From positions 1 to 8,182 of the forward strand of contig CALPIR020000096.1 in assembly GCA_943323675.2 (NCBI GenBank): a stretch of DNA of 8,182 nucleotides, read 5' to 3'. Positions 1 to 7,064 of this stretch are shown here, one piece after another; position 1 is the first letter of the stretch; each line of letters begins with the position of its first letter. A model generated the notes under the pieces. That model was not told where the DNA came from and ran no database searches. It worked only from the letters and a program-made list of their open reading frames with translations. The position numbers and the translations under genes were made by a program. The stretch is from Chitinophaga pinensis. GTDB lineage: Bacteria; Bacteroidota; Bacteroidia; UKL13-3.

Positions 1-101
1 CAACAATAAGATTTGGCTGGTATAGGTTTTAGTAGGTTTTAACACAATTATTCTAATTTATGCGAATATACGGTCTTTTTTTGTTAAAAAAGTAAGAAAA
101 A

Positions 102-187
102 TATCAAACTAGTCAGCACGCTTTTCAAGCGTCAGGTCGATTGTTATCAAACTAGTCAGCACGCTTAACAAGTGTCAGAGCAATTGA
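102..187. repeat. Two 43-bp tandem repeats, each with a small hairpin
   Basis: Copy 1 is 102-144 and copy 2 is 145-187. The first 22 bases are identical and the whole units match at 36 of 43 positions. Each copy holds a 6-bp stem with a 3-nt loop: ACGCTT/AAGCGT at 118-132, and ACGCTT/AAGTGT at 161-175. In copy 2 the C-to-T change turns a G-C pair into a G-T wobble, so the stem survives in RNA or single strands. GTCAG also flanks both stems. The role is unknown; it could be a REP-like element, a binding-site pair, or the edge of a decayed mobile element. Confidence 0.75.
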
Positions 188-194
188 ACTTTAA

Positions 195-336
195 CTAGAA
201 TTTATACCCGAATGGTGGGTTAACTCAATAGCGCAGGTAAGCGTGATGAGAGAGCGAAAGAAATTTAATGGTCACATGGATGCTTTCGGCATAGGATTTA
301 GCCGACATGGCACTAAGGCAAAAAAGGAAGGTGTTT
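195..336 (+). other. Unexplained GC-richer segment with short open frame
   Basis: This stretch is visibly GC-richer than its flanks. It carries an uninterrupted plus-strand frame from 195 to the TAA at 334-336, with ATG at 246 giving about 29 residues (starting MRERKKFNGH). It also contains the hairpin TCGGC/GCCGA around 276-295 with a 10-nt loop. I recognise no protein family. The frame is short enough to be chance, and a structured RNA or the remnant of a mobile element is equally possible. It is bounded by the similar strings TTTAACTAGA (from about 190) and TTTAAACTAGA (from about 333). Confidence 0.2.
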
Positions 337-529
337 AAACTAGATTAAAATATAGGAAATCAAATTTAGCTAACTACAGCGTCTATGTAATTTGGGATGT
401 ATCAATACAAGTTTTTTATAGCTACAAGAAAGTAATTTAATGTTAAACCTTAATACCTACTGAAAACTTTCATAAGCAAAGGGTTAAGCAAATTAAGGTA
501 TAAGTATAGTATTTTGAATAGCCTAGATA

Positions 530-2176
530 TTATCCACCATGCTCTTCAATTATTTTGCTCAACCACTTTAGCATCATAAAAATACCTAATGCAGCAACCA
601 TAACAATTAAACAGTTTACCACAAAGAAGTATGATTTGTCCTCGTAGGTATCCCACAAAGACGCCAATACGCCACTTAATTTGTTACCAATAGAGGTGCT
701 CAACATCCAACCACCCATCATTAAAGCAGTTAAACGTGGGGGAGCCAATTTAGAAACCAATGAAAGGCCCATGGGACTTAAACATAATTCGCCAACGGTA
801 ATTACACCATAGGTTCCAATTAACCACCATGCAGATACTTTTTCTGCACCATTCATACCAACTGTTACAGCAGCTATCATAATTGTTGTAGATAATGCGG
901 TAATAATAAGTCCCCAGAAAATTTTTCCGGGAGTGCTGGGTTCAATCCCTTTTCTGCGGCTCCATGCAAAAAATCCCACCACTACGGGCGTTAATAAAAC
1001 TACAAAAAACGGATTGATGGATTGAAACAATTCAGTTGAAATCAGTTGTGTGCTTTCTCCTTCTTCTGGAAACTTTTCGGTTTGTAAATTTTTATAATAA
1101 TGCGGATAGTCTATCACTTTAACCGACTTTCCATTTGCATCTTTCATGGGTCTGAATTGGTTGTCGATTTGTACCACCGAATCTTTGCTGAAAGGCACGG
1201 ATTGGACCATGCCTAAAGCCTTTGCAGTTGGAACTACTTTTGCAGGGAGTTCGCGGTTGGTGTAGCTCTCGGCCCAAGTGGTAAGTGCAGTTCCATTTTG
1301 TTTAAAAATTGCCCAAAAAATAATCACCACACCCATAATGGCCAACAAAGCAGAAATAGGTTTACGGTCTTCGTCACTGCTTCTAACTAATAACGAAACA
1401 TAAAATAACACAATAGGAATTGCACCGAAAATAAAGGCATCTGTGCTATCACTCCCAAATATATTCCCCGGAATAAACCAACCTAAAATACCCGCAATAA
1501 TTGCAGGTAACAATACCACACCTAGAATTTTTCCAACACTCATATCCTCAGGTTGGGTAGGTTTCATTACATCTACATGTTTGTAATGTTTATTGCCCGA
1601 CCAAAAAATTGCAATACCTACGAACATACCAACACCTGCAGCGAAAAACGCATAGCCCCATCCAAAATTATTACGTAAGTAAGCAGCAAAGAAGTTACAA
1701 ATAAAAGCTCCAATGTTTATACCCATGTAAAAGATATTGTACCCTGCATCTTTATTGGCTTTATATTGTGGCTCGTTGTATAAATTACCTAAAAGGGTAG
1801 AAATATTGGGTTTGAAAAAACCATTGCCAACAATCATTAATCCCAATGCAATATAAAATGTGGTTTCGCCCGGAATGGCCAAGCACATGTATCCTAAGCC
1901 CATCAGTATTCCTCCAAGTGAAATGGATAGCCGATACCCCAAGACCCGATCTGCTAATAAACCGCCAACAAATGGTGTAATAAATACCAAGGCAATGTAG
2001 GTCCCAAAAATATCTGATGCTTCTTTTTTCTCTAATGCCAAACCTCCTTTGTCAATGTCGGTCATGTATAAAAAGAAGATACCTAACATTAAATAATACC
2101 CGAAGCGTTCCCACATTTCTGTAAAGAATAAAAAAGGTAACCCTCTTGGATGTTTGCGTGTAGTTGTTGCTGACAT
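530..2176 (-). CDS. POT/PTR2 family proton-coupled peptide transporter (paralogue 1)
   Basis: This is an inner-membrane major-facilitator carrier of the proton-dependent oligopeptide transporter family, expected to import di- and tripeptides with protons. The start at 2176 gives 548 residues beginning MSATTTRKHPRGL, the usual POT opening. An in-frame ATG at 2224 would add 16 atypical residues. Family marks are ExxER at 20-24, Tyr27-Tyr28, GNGFFKPN at 117-124 (Lys122), FYMGINIGAFI at 149-159 and GELCLSP with Glu463. About 14 hydrophobic spans are expected. A polar loop of roughly residues 300-383, rich in charged residues, separates two spans and should be periplasmic. Oddity: the position matching Arg33 of the Streptococcus thermophilus PepT (YYGMR motif) is Leu31 here (YYLML), and the Gly is also replaced. 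This suggests altered substrate binding. It lies downstream of a second POT gene but behind a terminator, so it is probably transcribed separately. No clear terminator follows it. Confidence 0.93.
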   Translation of the reverse strand: MSATTTRKHPRGLPFLFFTEMWERFGYYLMLGIFFLYMTDIDKGGLALEKKEASDIFGTYIALVFITPFVGGLLADRVLGYRLSISLGGILMGLGYMCLAIPGETTFYIALGLMIVGNGFFKPNISTLLGNLYNEPQYKANKDAGYNIFYMGINIGAFICNFFAAYLRNNFGWGYAFFAAGVGMFVGIAIFWSGNKHYKHVDVMKPTQPEDMSVGKILGVVLLPAIIAGILGWFIPGNIFGSDSTDAFIFGAIPIVLFYVSLLVRSSDEDRKPISALLAIMGVVIIFWAIFKQNGTALTTWAESYTNRELPAKVVPTAKALGMVQSVPFSKDSVVQIDNQFRPMKDANGKSVKVIDYPHYYKNLQTEKFPEEGESTQLISTELFQSINPFFVVLLTPVVVGFFAWSRRKGIEPSTPGKIFWGLIITALSTTIMIAAVTVGMNGAEKVSAWWLIGTYGVITVGELCLSPMGLSLVSKLAPPRLTALMMGGWMLSTSIGNKLSGVLASLWDTYEDKSYFFVVNCLIVMVAALGIFMMLKWLSKIIEEHGG

Positions 2177-2483
2177 GGGTGCTAATATAGCGGAAAATTT
2201 GAAAATCAAATAGCTAGTACCCATTCGATGGAAACAATTGTTAAAAGGGCTTAACGGATTAATACAATTGGTAATTAGGGTGATGAAGATAAGTTGTTTA
2301 GTGTAATACGTTCAATTTTTTTTAAATCATTAGTAGTGATAAATTTGGATTGGGCTACCTGAATCACAAAACGTATTTGATAAAAATAATTTCTGGGGGT
2401 GTGGGATGGATTTGAATTTAAGCAAAAAAGGCCGCCACAACAATTGGTTGAGACGGCCTTTTAGAATAAAATAATTGATGGAT
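2177..2483. other. Intergenic region: terminator plus presumed POT1 promoter
   Basis: This 307-bp gap separates the two POT genes. Its right part holds the minus-strand terminator of the upstream POT gene (2424-2462). The remaining 247 bp must carry the promoter of the left POT gene, since transcription from the right should stop at that hairpin. I could not find a good Bacteroidota TTTG / TAnnTTTG pair on the minus strand, so no promoter is called. No small gene was seen. Confidence 0.55.
2424..2462 (-). terminator. Rho-independent terminator of POT paralogue 2
   Basis: Read on the minus strand, AAAAGGCCG (2462-2454) pairs perfectly with CGGCCTTTT (2434-2426), and the right arm runs on into a T-tract. 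The apex contains a further 4-bp stem, CAAC/GTTG (2438-2441 with 2447-2450). It begins 21 nt after the stop codon of the POT gene ending at 2484. The arms flank A/T runs on both sides, so it could act weakly in the other direction, but no plus-strand gene leads into it. Confidence 0.9.
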
Positions 2484-4373
2484 CTATTGCACACCGTGCA
2501 TCATTTTCAATAACTTTTTACTTAAGAAAAACAAGATGACTGATGAGGCTCCTGCCATGAATACAAACACCATGAAGAAGTCGTAAAGATTTTTAATTTG
2601 TACTCCTAAGAATGATGGTTTTTCAGGGGCTAAGTTCCAAATTTGAATTTTGGTAGATTTAATAGAAACTCTGTCAATTACTTTTTCTGTAATTTCTTGT
2701 GTAATCAACTTACTTCCATCATCTACTAAAACTGCACGATCAAAATTGCCATTGGCCATTTTAATTAACTTTAAATGGAAATTACTTACTTCAGCTTTAT
2801 TACTTGTTGATTCAAATCCAACAATACTATCTGACCCGGTTGATGATTTAGTGGTGTTTAGTTTGGCGAGAGTCAAGGCTGAATTAGCCTTTGGGTCTGC
2901 GCTCCAAACACTGCTATCAATCATAAATGAGGAAAGTTGCTCAATGTTTTTTATATCAGTATCGTTACTAAACGACTTTTCAATTTTCACTTCTTCAGGG
3001 TATAGTGAACTTAACGTTCCGGCAAACTTATTGGCTGATGCAGTTGATAAAAACCAAACGCCCATTAATAAAGAAGCCAATCGCGCAGGTGACAATTTAT
3101 TTACCATTGATAAACCTATTGGTGATAAGCACAATTCACCAAAAGTGTGAATGGTATATAAACTCACTAACCAACCCATTGAAACTTTTGTACTTGGGTC
3201 GATGCCTTTTACCCCAAATGCAATTACTAAGTAACCTATAGCTAATAAAAACAATCCCATTGCTTGTTTAAATGGGGATGCTGGTTCAAGATTTCTTTTA
3301 CCTAATCCACCCCAAATCCAAACAAAAATGGGTGCAAATATTACAATAGCAACCGCATTAATACTTTGGAAATACGATGCAGGAACTATTGAGCCAAACA
3401 AATTACGGTCTGTTTGTTCTTCTGCAAAGTAGGTTAACGAAGCACCTGCTTGTTCAAATGCAGCCCAAAAGAAAATCACAAAAAATGCAGCAATATAAAT
3501 CACCCAAATTTTATCTTTTTCTACTTTGGTTAAACTGTCATCAGATATAATAAAACCTGGAGCAACTATGGTTAATGCAAAAATAACTGTACCAATTAAA
3601 TCTAAATCAAATACAAAAAAGAACAACACAAACAATGCAGTAAAAATAGCGCTCCATGTGTAAAGTTGTTTTGGGTTAAACGGTTTCTTTTCTCCTGTTG
3701 CGGCATCTGTATCGTTTCTGCTTACGTTTGGTTTAACACCAATTTGTTCACCCTCAGGTGTAACAATGTATTTGTTTTTTAGTGATACAAAGAGAATAAC
3801 ACTTACTATCATGCCTACGCAAGCTGCAAGAAATCCCCATTTAAAGTCTTCTGGGCTTCCAGTATCGCCTAAATAGCCACACAATAAAGGAGCTATAAAT
3901 GCACCTAGGTTAATACCCATATAAAAAATGGTAAAAGCAGAATCTACACGTTTATCTCCTACCGGATAAAGTTGGCCAACCATTGTTGAAATATTTGGCT
4001 TGAAAAATCCGTTACCAAAAATTAAAAAACCAAGACCAACAAACATAATCATAGGGGCAAAAGCTTCTTGGAAAAAACTACCCGCTATAAACATAAAAAA
4101 TTGTCCGATGGCCATTAATATACCACCAATAATGATAGATTTTCTATTTCCCCAGTATCTATCGGCCATGTATCCACCAAGTAGCGGTGTTAAATAAACC
4201 AAGCCAGTATAGCTTCCGTAAATTTGAGAACCAAGTGCTTTATCAAACAATAAAGCTTTTGCCATAAAGAGCACAAAAATGGCCCTCATGCCATAATAAC
4301 TAAAACGTTCCCACATTTCTGTGATGAAAAGAACGTATAAACCTTTTGGATGTCCTGTATTTGATTGACTCAT
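2484..4373 (-). CDS. POT/PTR2 family proton-coupled peptide transporter (paralogue 2, long C-terminal loop)
   Basis: This is an inner-membrane di/tripeptide-proton symporter of the POT family with 629 residues, longer than the usual 450-550. The start MSQSNTGHPKGL is the family's normal opening and needs no alternative. Conserved marks are ExxER at 19-23, YYGMR at 26-30 (with the arginine that contacts the peptide carboxylate in characterised POTs), GNGFFKPN at 120-127 (Lys125), FYMGINLGAFI from 150 and GELCLSP with Glu413. The extra length is mainly a polar insert of about 130 residues (roughly 457-590) just before the last membrane span. By the usual even-numbered topology it should lie in the periplasm. 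The gene is 52 nt downstream of a small membrane protein gene and the DPP-IV gene, with no terminator between, so co-transcription with the peptidase is likely. A strong terminator follows it. Confidence 0.94.
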   Translation of the reverse strand: MSQSNTGHPKGLYVLFITEMWERFSYYGMRAIFVLFMAKALLFDKALGSQIYGSYTGLVYLTPLLGGYMADRYWGNRKSIIIGGILMAIGQFFMFIAGSFFQEAFAPMIMFVGLGFLIFGNGFFKPNISTMVGQLYPVGDKRVDSAFTIFYMGINLGAFIAPLLCGYLGDTGSPEDFKWGFLAACVGMIVSVILFVSLKNKYIVTPEGEQIGVKPNVSRNDTDAATGEKKPFNPKQLYTWSAIFTALFVLFFFVFDLDLIGTVIFALTIVAPGFIISDDSLTKVEKDKIWVIYIAAFFVIFFWAAFEQAGASLTYFAEEQTDRNLFGSIVPASYFQSINAVAIVIFAPIFVWIWGGLGKRNLEPASPFKQAMGLFLLAIGYLVIAFGVKGIDPSTKVSMGWLVSLYTIHTFGELCLSPIGLSMVNKLSPARLASLLMGVWFLSTASANKFAGTLSSLYPEEVKIEKSFSNDTDIKNIEQLSSFMIDSSVWSADPKANSALTLAKLNTTKSSTGSDSIVGFESTSNKAEVSNFHLKLIKMANGNFDRAVLVDDGSKLITQEITEKVIDRVSIKSTKIQIWNLAPEKPSFLGVQIKNLYDFFMVFVFMAGASSVILFFLSKKLLKMMHGVQ

Positions 4374-4425
4374 TTTTTAAGTATTATAAAGATGCAATAT
4401 AAAATTATGGTTGATTTATGCAAAC

Positions 4426-4536
4426 TCAGTTCAATAGTGTTAGCCCAAGCATGATAAAATATAACAATATGATGGTGCCAAAAAGGGTGGCTAACACAAA
4501 TAAAAAATCTAAGTAGGGTTTTAGCTTAGGATTCAT
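4426..4536 (-). CDS. Small single-span membrane protein, 36 aa, coupled to DPP-IV
   Basis: This short gene begins MNPKLKPYLDFLFV and ends LGLTLLN before a TGA at 4428-4426. Lysines at positions 4 and 6 followed by a hydrophobic run from about residue 11 to 35 predict one membrane helix with the N-terminus inside. Its ATG (4536-4534) shares one base with the TAA stop of the DPP-IV gene, the TAATG junction typical of translational coupling. That junction and the membrane-helix composition are the main evidence that it is real. The function is unknown and I recognise no family. Its position between a dipeptidyl peptidase and a peptide transporter suggests, as inference only, that it could be an accessory subunit of the transporter or a membrane anchor or stabiliser. 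Confidence 0.65.
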   Translation of the reverse strand: MNPKLKPYLDFLFVLATLFGTIILLYFIMLGLTLLN

Positions 4537-6680
4537 TATAATTTTTCTAAAATGTAACGTGTCATGCGGTCGTATAAATGTAAACGGGTTTTGGCACCTC
4601 CAATGCCGTGGTTCTTGTTCGGATAAAATTCACTGTCGAATTTCACGCCTTTGTTAATCATTGCATTTACCATTTCTACTGCATTTTGAAAATGCACATT
4701 GTCATCTGCTGTGCCATGAATAATTAAATAATTACCTTTTATTTTTTCAACGTGGTTAATAGGCGAATTGTCATCATAATTGGTTCCGTTTTCTTGTGGT
4801 GTGCGCATAAAACGTTCGGTATAAATATTATCGTAATACTTCCAGTTGGTTACTGGTGCAACCGCAATTGCAGTTTTAAATACATTAGCACCTTTGCTTA
4901 TTCCTAAGCTCGACATGTATCCACCAAAACTCCAACCCCAAATGCCAATACGAGCAGCATCAACATAAGGCATTTTACCTAATTGTTTGGCAACAAAAAT
5001 TTGGTCTTCAATTTCGTATTTACCCAATTGTAAGTAGGTAACTTTTTTAAATGCTTCACCTTTAAATCCTGTTCCTCTTCCATCAACACATACTATTATA
5101 TAACCCTTATCCGCCAATAGTTGATACCAAAAGTAATTACTCCCCATCCAGCGGTTAACGGCCAATTGGTGACCAGGTCCTCCATATACATACATCAACA
5201 CCGGATATTTTTTTGTTAATTCAAATTGCTTTGGTTTAATCATAAATGCATTTAAATTTTCTCCATAAGCATTTATGTAATTTACCATTTCTGCATTAGC
5301 CAAGGGGTATTGTTGCATTTTATCTATCAGTAATTTATTATCTTCTAACACCCTCACTTCGCTACCTGAATTATTACATAATGCATAATAGCTTGGCCTA
5401 TTTATACTAGAGTTACTTAACATGAAATAGCTATAATCAGCATTAAATGTAGCGCTGTTCCAGGCTTTACGATTAGTGAGTTGTTTTTTGTTTTTGCCAT
5501 CAATGCCAATAACATATACATACCTTTCGGTAGTATTTAATTCTGAAGTACTAACATATATAGTTTTGTTTTTTGGGTTGATGCCGTAAAACTGATCCAC
5601 ATCCCAATTTCCTTGGGTAATTTGTTTAATTAGTTTTCCACTCAGGTTGTAATGGTACAAATGATTCCAACCACTTTTTTCGCTGTTCATGATGAATGAT
5701 TTCCCATCTGCCAAAAAGTTAATTTCTGGTACATCAATATAAGATTTATTTTCTTCTGTGTATATTGTTTGGGTTAACCCATTGGTGGTGTTAGCCAGTA
5801 ATAATTCCAATTTATTTTGAAGCCTGTTCATGCGTTGTATACAAAGTAAACTGGCATCTTTTGTCCAATGTATACGTGGAATATAAATATCCGCTACTTT
5901 TCCAATATCCAATTTTACTTTTTCACCCGAACCCAAGTGATAAGTGTATATTTCTACGATGGAATTTGCTTCTCCAGCTTTGGGATATTTAAACTTATTG
6001 TCTTCAGGATAAAGTTTACCATACATCGGCATGTTAAATTCGCGTACTGCACTTTCATCAAACCGGTAATATGCTAATTGCGTACTGTTGCTGTTCCAAT
6101 AAAAGCCTTTACTTAAAGCGAATTCCTCTTCGTAAACCCAATCCGTAGCCCCATTAATTATACTATTTGTTTGGCCATCAGTTGTAATTTGTGTTTCTTT
6201 TTTTGATGTAAAATCAAACACAAATAAATTGTTGTTTTTTACATAAGCCAACTTACTTCCATCAGGAGAAAAATCGGCTAACATGACCAACTCTGTTAAA
6301 GGTTGAGATATGTTTTTAGTTTGTACATCATACACATAAATATTGGCTGCAAATGAGTGTCTGTAAATTTGTTTGAAATTTGTTTGAAGTAATATTTTTT
6401 GTTCATTGCTACTAAAAGAATAGGAAAATCCGTTTAAGGCTACATCTGCTTTTCGCAGGATGGTATCCACTACGTTTCCATCTGCAAATGCATACCTAAT
6501 AATGTTCTCAAACTTATCTTGTGCAGTGTAATACCTGCCATCATTCATCGAATTAAATCCAGCAACACCCTTGGCATTAAATGTGCCTTTGGTCCAAATG
6601 TCTTCTAATGTAATTTCTTGTGCATAACTCATAACCACAGAGGCACAGAGGCACAGGGTTAAAATCATTTTATTTTTCAT
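4536..6680 (-). CDS. Dipeptidyl peptidase IV-type serine peptidase (S9B), secreted
   Basis: This enzyme releases N-terminal dipeptides, typically X-Pro or X-Ala, from oligopeptides, most likely in the periplasm. The chosen start MKNKM at 6680 gives 714 residues with a signal peptide: two lysines, a hydrophobic core LTLCLCASVV, and a likely cut after SYA (residue 20). Longer starts at 6686 or 6707 would precede the charged region. A beta-propeller domain (DPPIV_N type) occupies roughly 90-440 and contains DWVYEEE at 180-186, the glutamate pair region that holds the substrate amino terminus. The C-terminal alpha/beta hydrolase domain carries YGGPG with Tyr499 (oxyanion), GWSFGG with nucleophile Ser584, GTADDNVHF with Asp659, and NHG with His691, so the triad is complete. 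Its first 11 bases overlap the GxxExxY gene and its stop overlaps the next small gene. The segment encoding the signal-peptide core lies inside an inverted repeat (6631-6655). Confidence 0.95.
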   Translation of the reverse strand: MKNKMILTLCLCASVVMSYAQEITLEDIWTKGTFNAKGVAGFNSMNDGRYYTAQDKFENIIRYAFADGNVVDTILRKADVALNGFSYSFSSNEQKILLQTNFKQIYRHSFAANIYVYDVQTKNISQPLTELVMLADFSPDGSKLAYVKNNNLFVFDFTSKKETQITTDGQTNSIINGATDWVYEEEFALSKGFYWNSNSTQLAYYRFDESAVREFNMPMYGKLYPEDNKFKYPKAGEANSIVEIYTYHLGSGEKVKLDIGKVADIYIPRIHWTKDASLLCIQRMNRLQNKLELLLANTTNGLTQTIYTEENKSYIDVPEINFLADGKSFIMNSEKSGWNHLYHYNLSGKLIKQITQGNWDVDQFYGINPKNKTIYVSTSELNTTERYVYVIGIDGKNKKQLTNRKAWNSATFNADYSYFMLSNSSINRPSYYALCNNSGSEVRVLEDNKLLIDKMQQYPLANAEMVNYINAYGENLNAFMIKPKQFELTKKYPVLMYVYGGPGHQLAVNRWMGSNYFWYQLLADKGYIIVCVDGRGTGFKGEAFKKVTYLQLGKYEIEDQIFVAKQLGKMPYVDAARIGIWGWSFGGYMSSLGISKGANVFKTAIAVAPVTNWKYYDNIYTERFMRTPQENGTNYDDNSPINHVEKIKGNYLIIHGTADDNVHFQNAVEMVNAMINKGVKFDSEFYPNKNHGIGGAKTRLHLYDRMTRYILEKL
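6631..6655 (+). repeat. Left inverted-repeat arm (CACAGAGG units)
   Basis: It reads ATAACCACAGAGGCACAGAG at 6631-6650, continuing with GCACA. The first 20 bases are an exact reverse complement of 7072-7091. One mismatch and four further matches follow. Internally it is two and a half copies of the 8-mer CACAGAGG. Read on the minus strand it encodes the LCLCASVV portion of the DPP-IV signal peptide. Confidence 0.9.
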
Positions 6681-7062
6681 ATCCATTAATAATTCGTTTA
6701 AAACCATCTATCAATTTTGGAGTATTGAAATTTATCAATAGCCCAAGTCTTTTATTATATAATTTGAGGTAAGTAAGTATTTGTGCATGGTGCACCGGCA
6801 ACATTTGTTCAACAGCTTTTAACTCAACAATTATTTCATTTTCAACTAAAATGTCGATTCTAAAATCGGCATCAAGTTTTTCGTTTTTATAAACAATAGG
6901 CAAATATACTTGACGCTGACAAGCGATATTTCTATTTGTAAGCTCTTTATAGAGGCACACTTCATAAACACTTTCTAAAAGTCCAGGTCCAAGTTGTTTA
7001 TGCACCTCTATGGATGAGTCAAGAATTATTTTACTTAAATTATTTCTCTCTTTTTCCAACAT
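6670..7062 (-). CDS. GxxExxY protein, PD-(D/E)XK nuclease-like
   Basis: This is a member of the GxxExxY family, small proteins related to the PD-(D/E)XK nuclease fold, with no settled function. Starting at the ATG at 7062 it has 130 residues, near the family norm. The signature GLLESVY is at 27-33, preceded by SSIEVHKQLGP. The nuclease-like core RIDILVENEIIVELK puts Asp70, Glu80 and Lys82 in the D-Xn-ExK arrangement, followed by HHAQILTYL. An upstream in-frame ATG at 7101 would add 13 residues that are mostly translated repeat (NHRGTETQR), so the shorter start is preferred. The gene sits between inverted repeats and its stop overlaps the DPP-IV start by 11 nt (ATG at 6680, TAA at 6672-6670). 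It is either the first gene of the peptidase operon or a passenger of an inserted cassette. Confidence 0.88.
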   Translation of the reverse strand: MLEKERNNLSKIILDSSIEVHKQLGPGLLESVYEVCLYKELTNRNIACQRQVYLPIVYKNEKLDADFRIDILVENEIIVELKAVEQMLPVHHAQILTYLKLYNKRLGLLINFNTPKLIDGFKRIINGYEK

Positions 7063-7064
7063 TC

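Larger units (their letters stand above)
1..529. other. Non-genic region with repeats, no convincing gene
   Basis: No recognisable protein or RNA gene was found on either strand of this AT-rich stretch downstream of the left POT gene. It holds a 43-bp tandem repeat pair (102-187), a GC-richer open segment (195-336) and a loose 8-bp inverted pair, ACCTTAAT at 447-454 and ATTAAGGT at 492-499, with a 37-nt loop. That pair has no adjoining T-run, so it is a poor terminator for the POT gene ending at 530. The string AACTAG recurs near 107, 150, 193 and 338, which suggests decayed repeat material. Confidence 0.6.

Noticed and set aside
447..499. ACCTTAAT/ATTAAGGT inverted pair as terminator of POT1
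   Set aside because: The stem is 8 bp and AT-rich with a 37-nt loop and no following T-run, so it is unlikely to be a stable terminator.
2177..2224. Longer start of POT1 at 2224
   Set aside because: The added 16 residues are not like POT N-termini; the ATG at 2176 gives the normal spacing to the HPRGL and ExxER motifs.
2650..3241. Plus-strand open frames of 166 and 78 codons inside POT paralogue 2
   Set aside because: They are antisense to the well-supported transporter gene, overlap each other in different frames, and show no recognisable domain.
4000..4197. Plus-strand 65-codon open frame
   Set aside because: It is antisense to the conserved GNGFFKPN region of POT2; its composition only mirrors the codons of the real gene.
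4374..4425. Possible promoter directly upstream of POT2 (TTTG near 4421, TATAAT-like string near 4385)
   Set aside because: The phylum-type -7 box is not matched at the right spacing, and in AT-rich DNA such strings arise by chance.
5868..6077. Plus-strand 69-codon open frame inside DPP-IV
   Set aside because: It is antisense to the beta-propeller domain, and has no start context or family resemblance.
6647..6655. Lipoprotein signal around the cysteines of LCLCAS in DPP-IV
   Set aside because: Neither cysteine is preceded by the small residue needed at -1 of a lipobox, while a normal cleavage site follows SYA.
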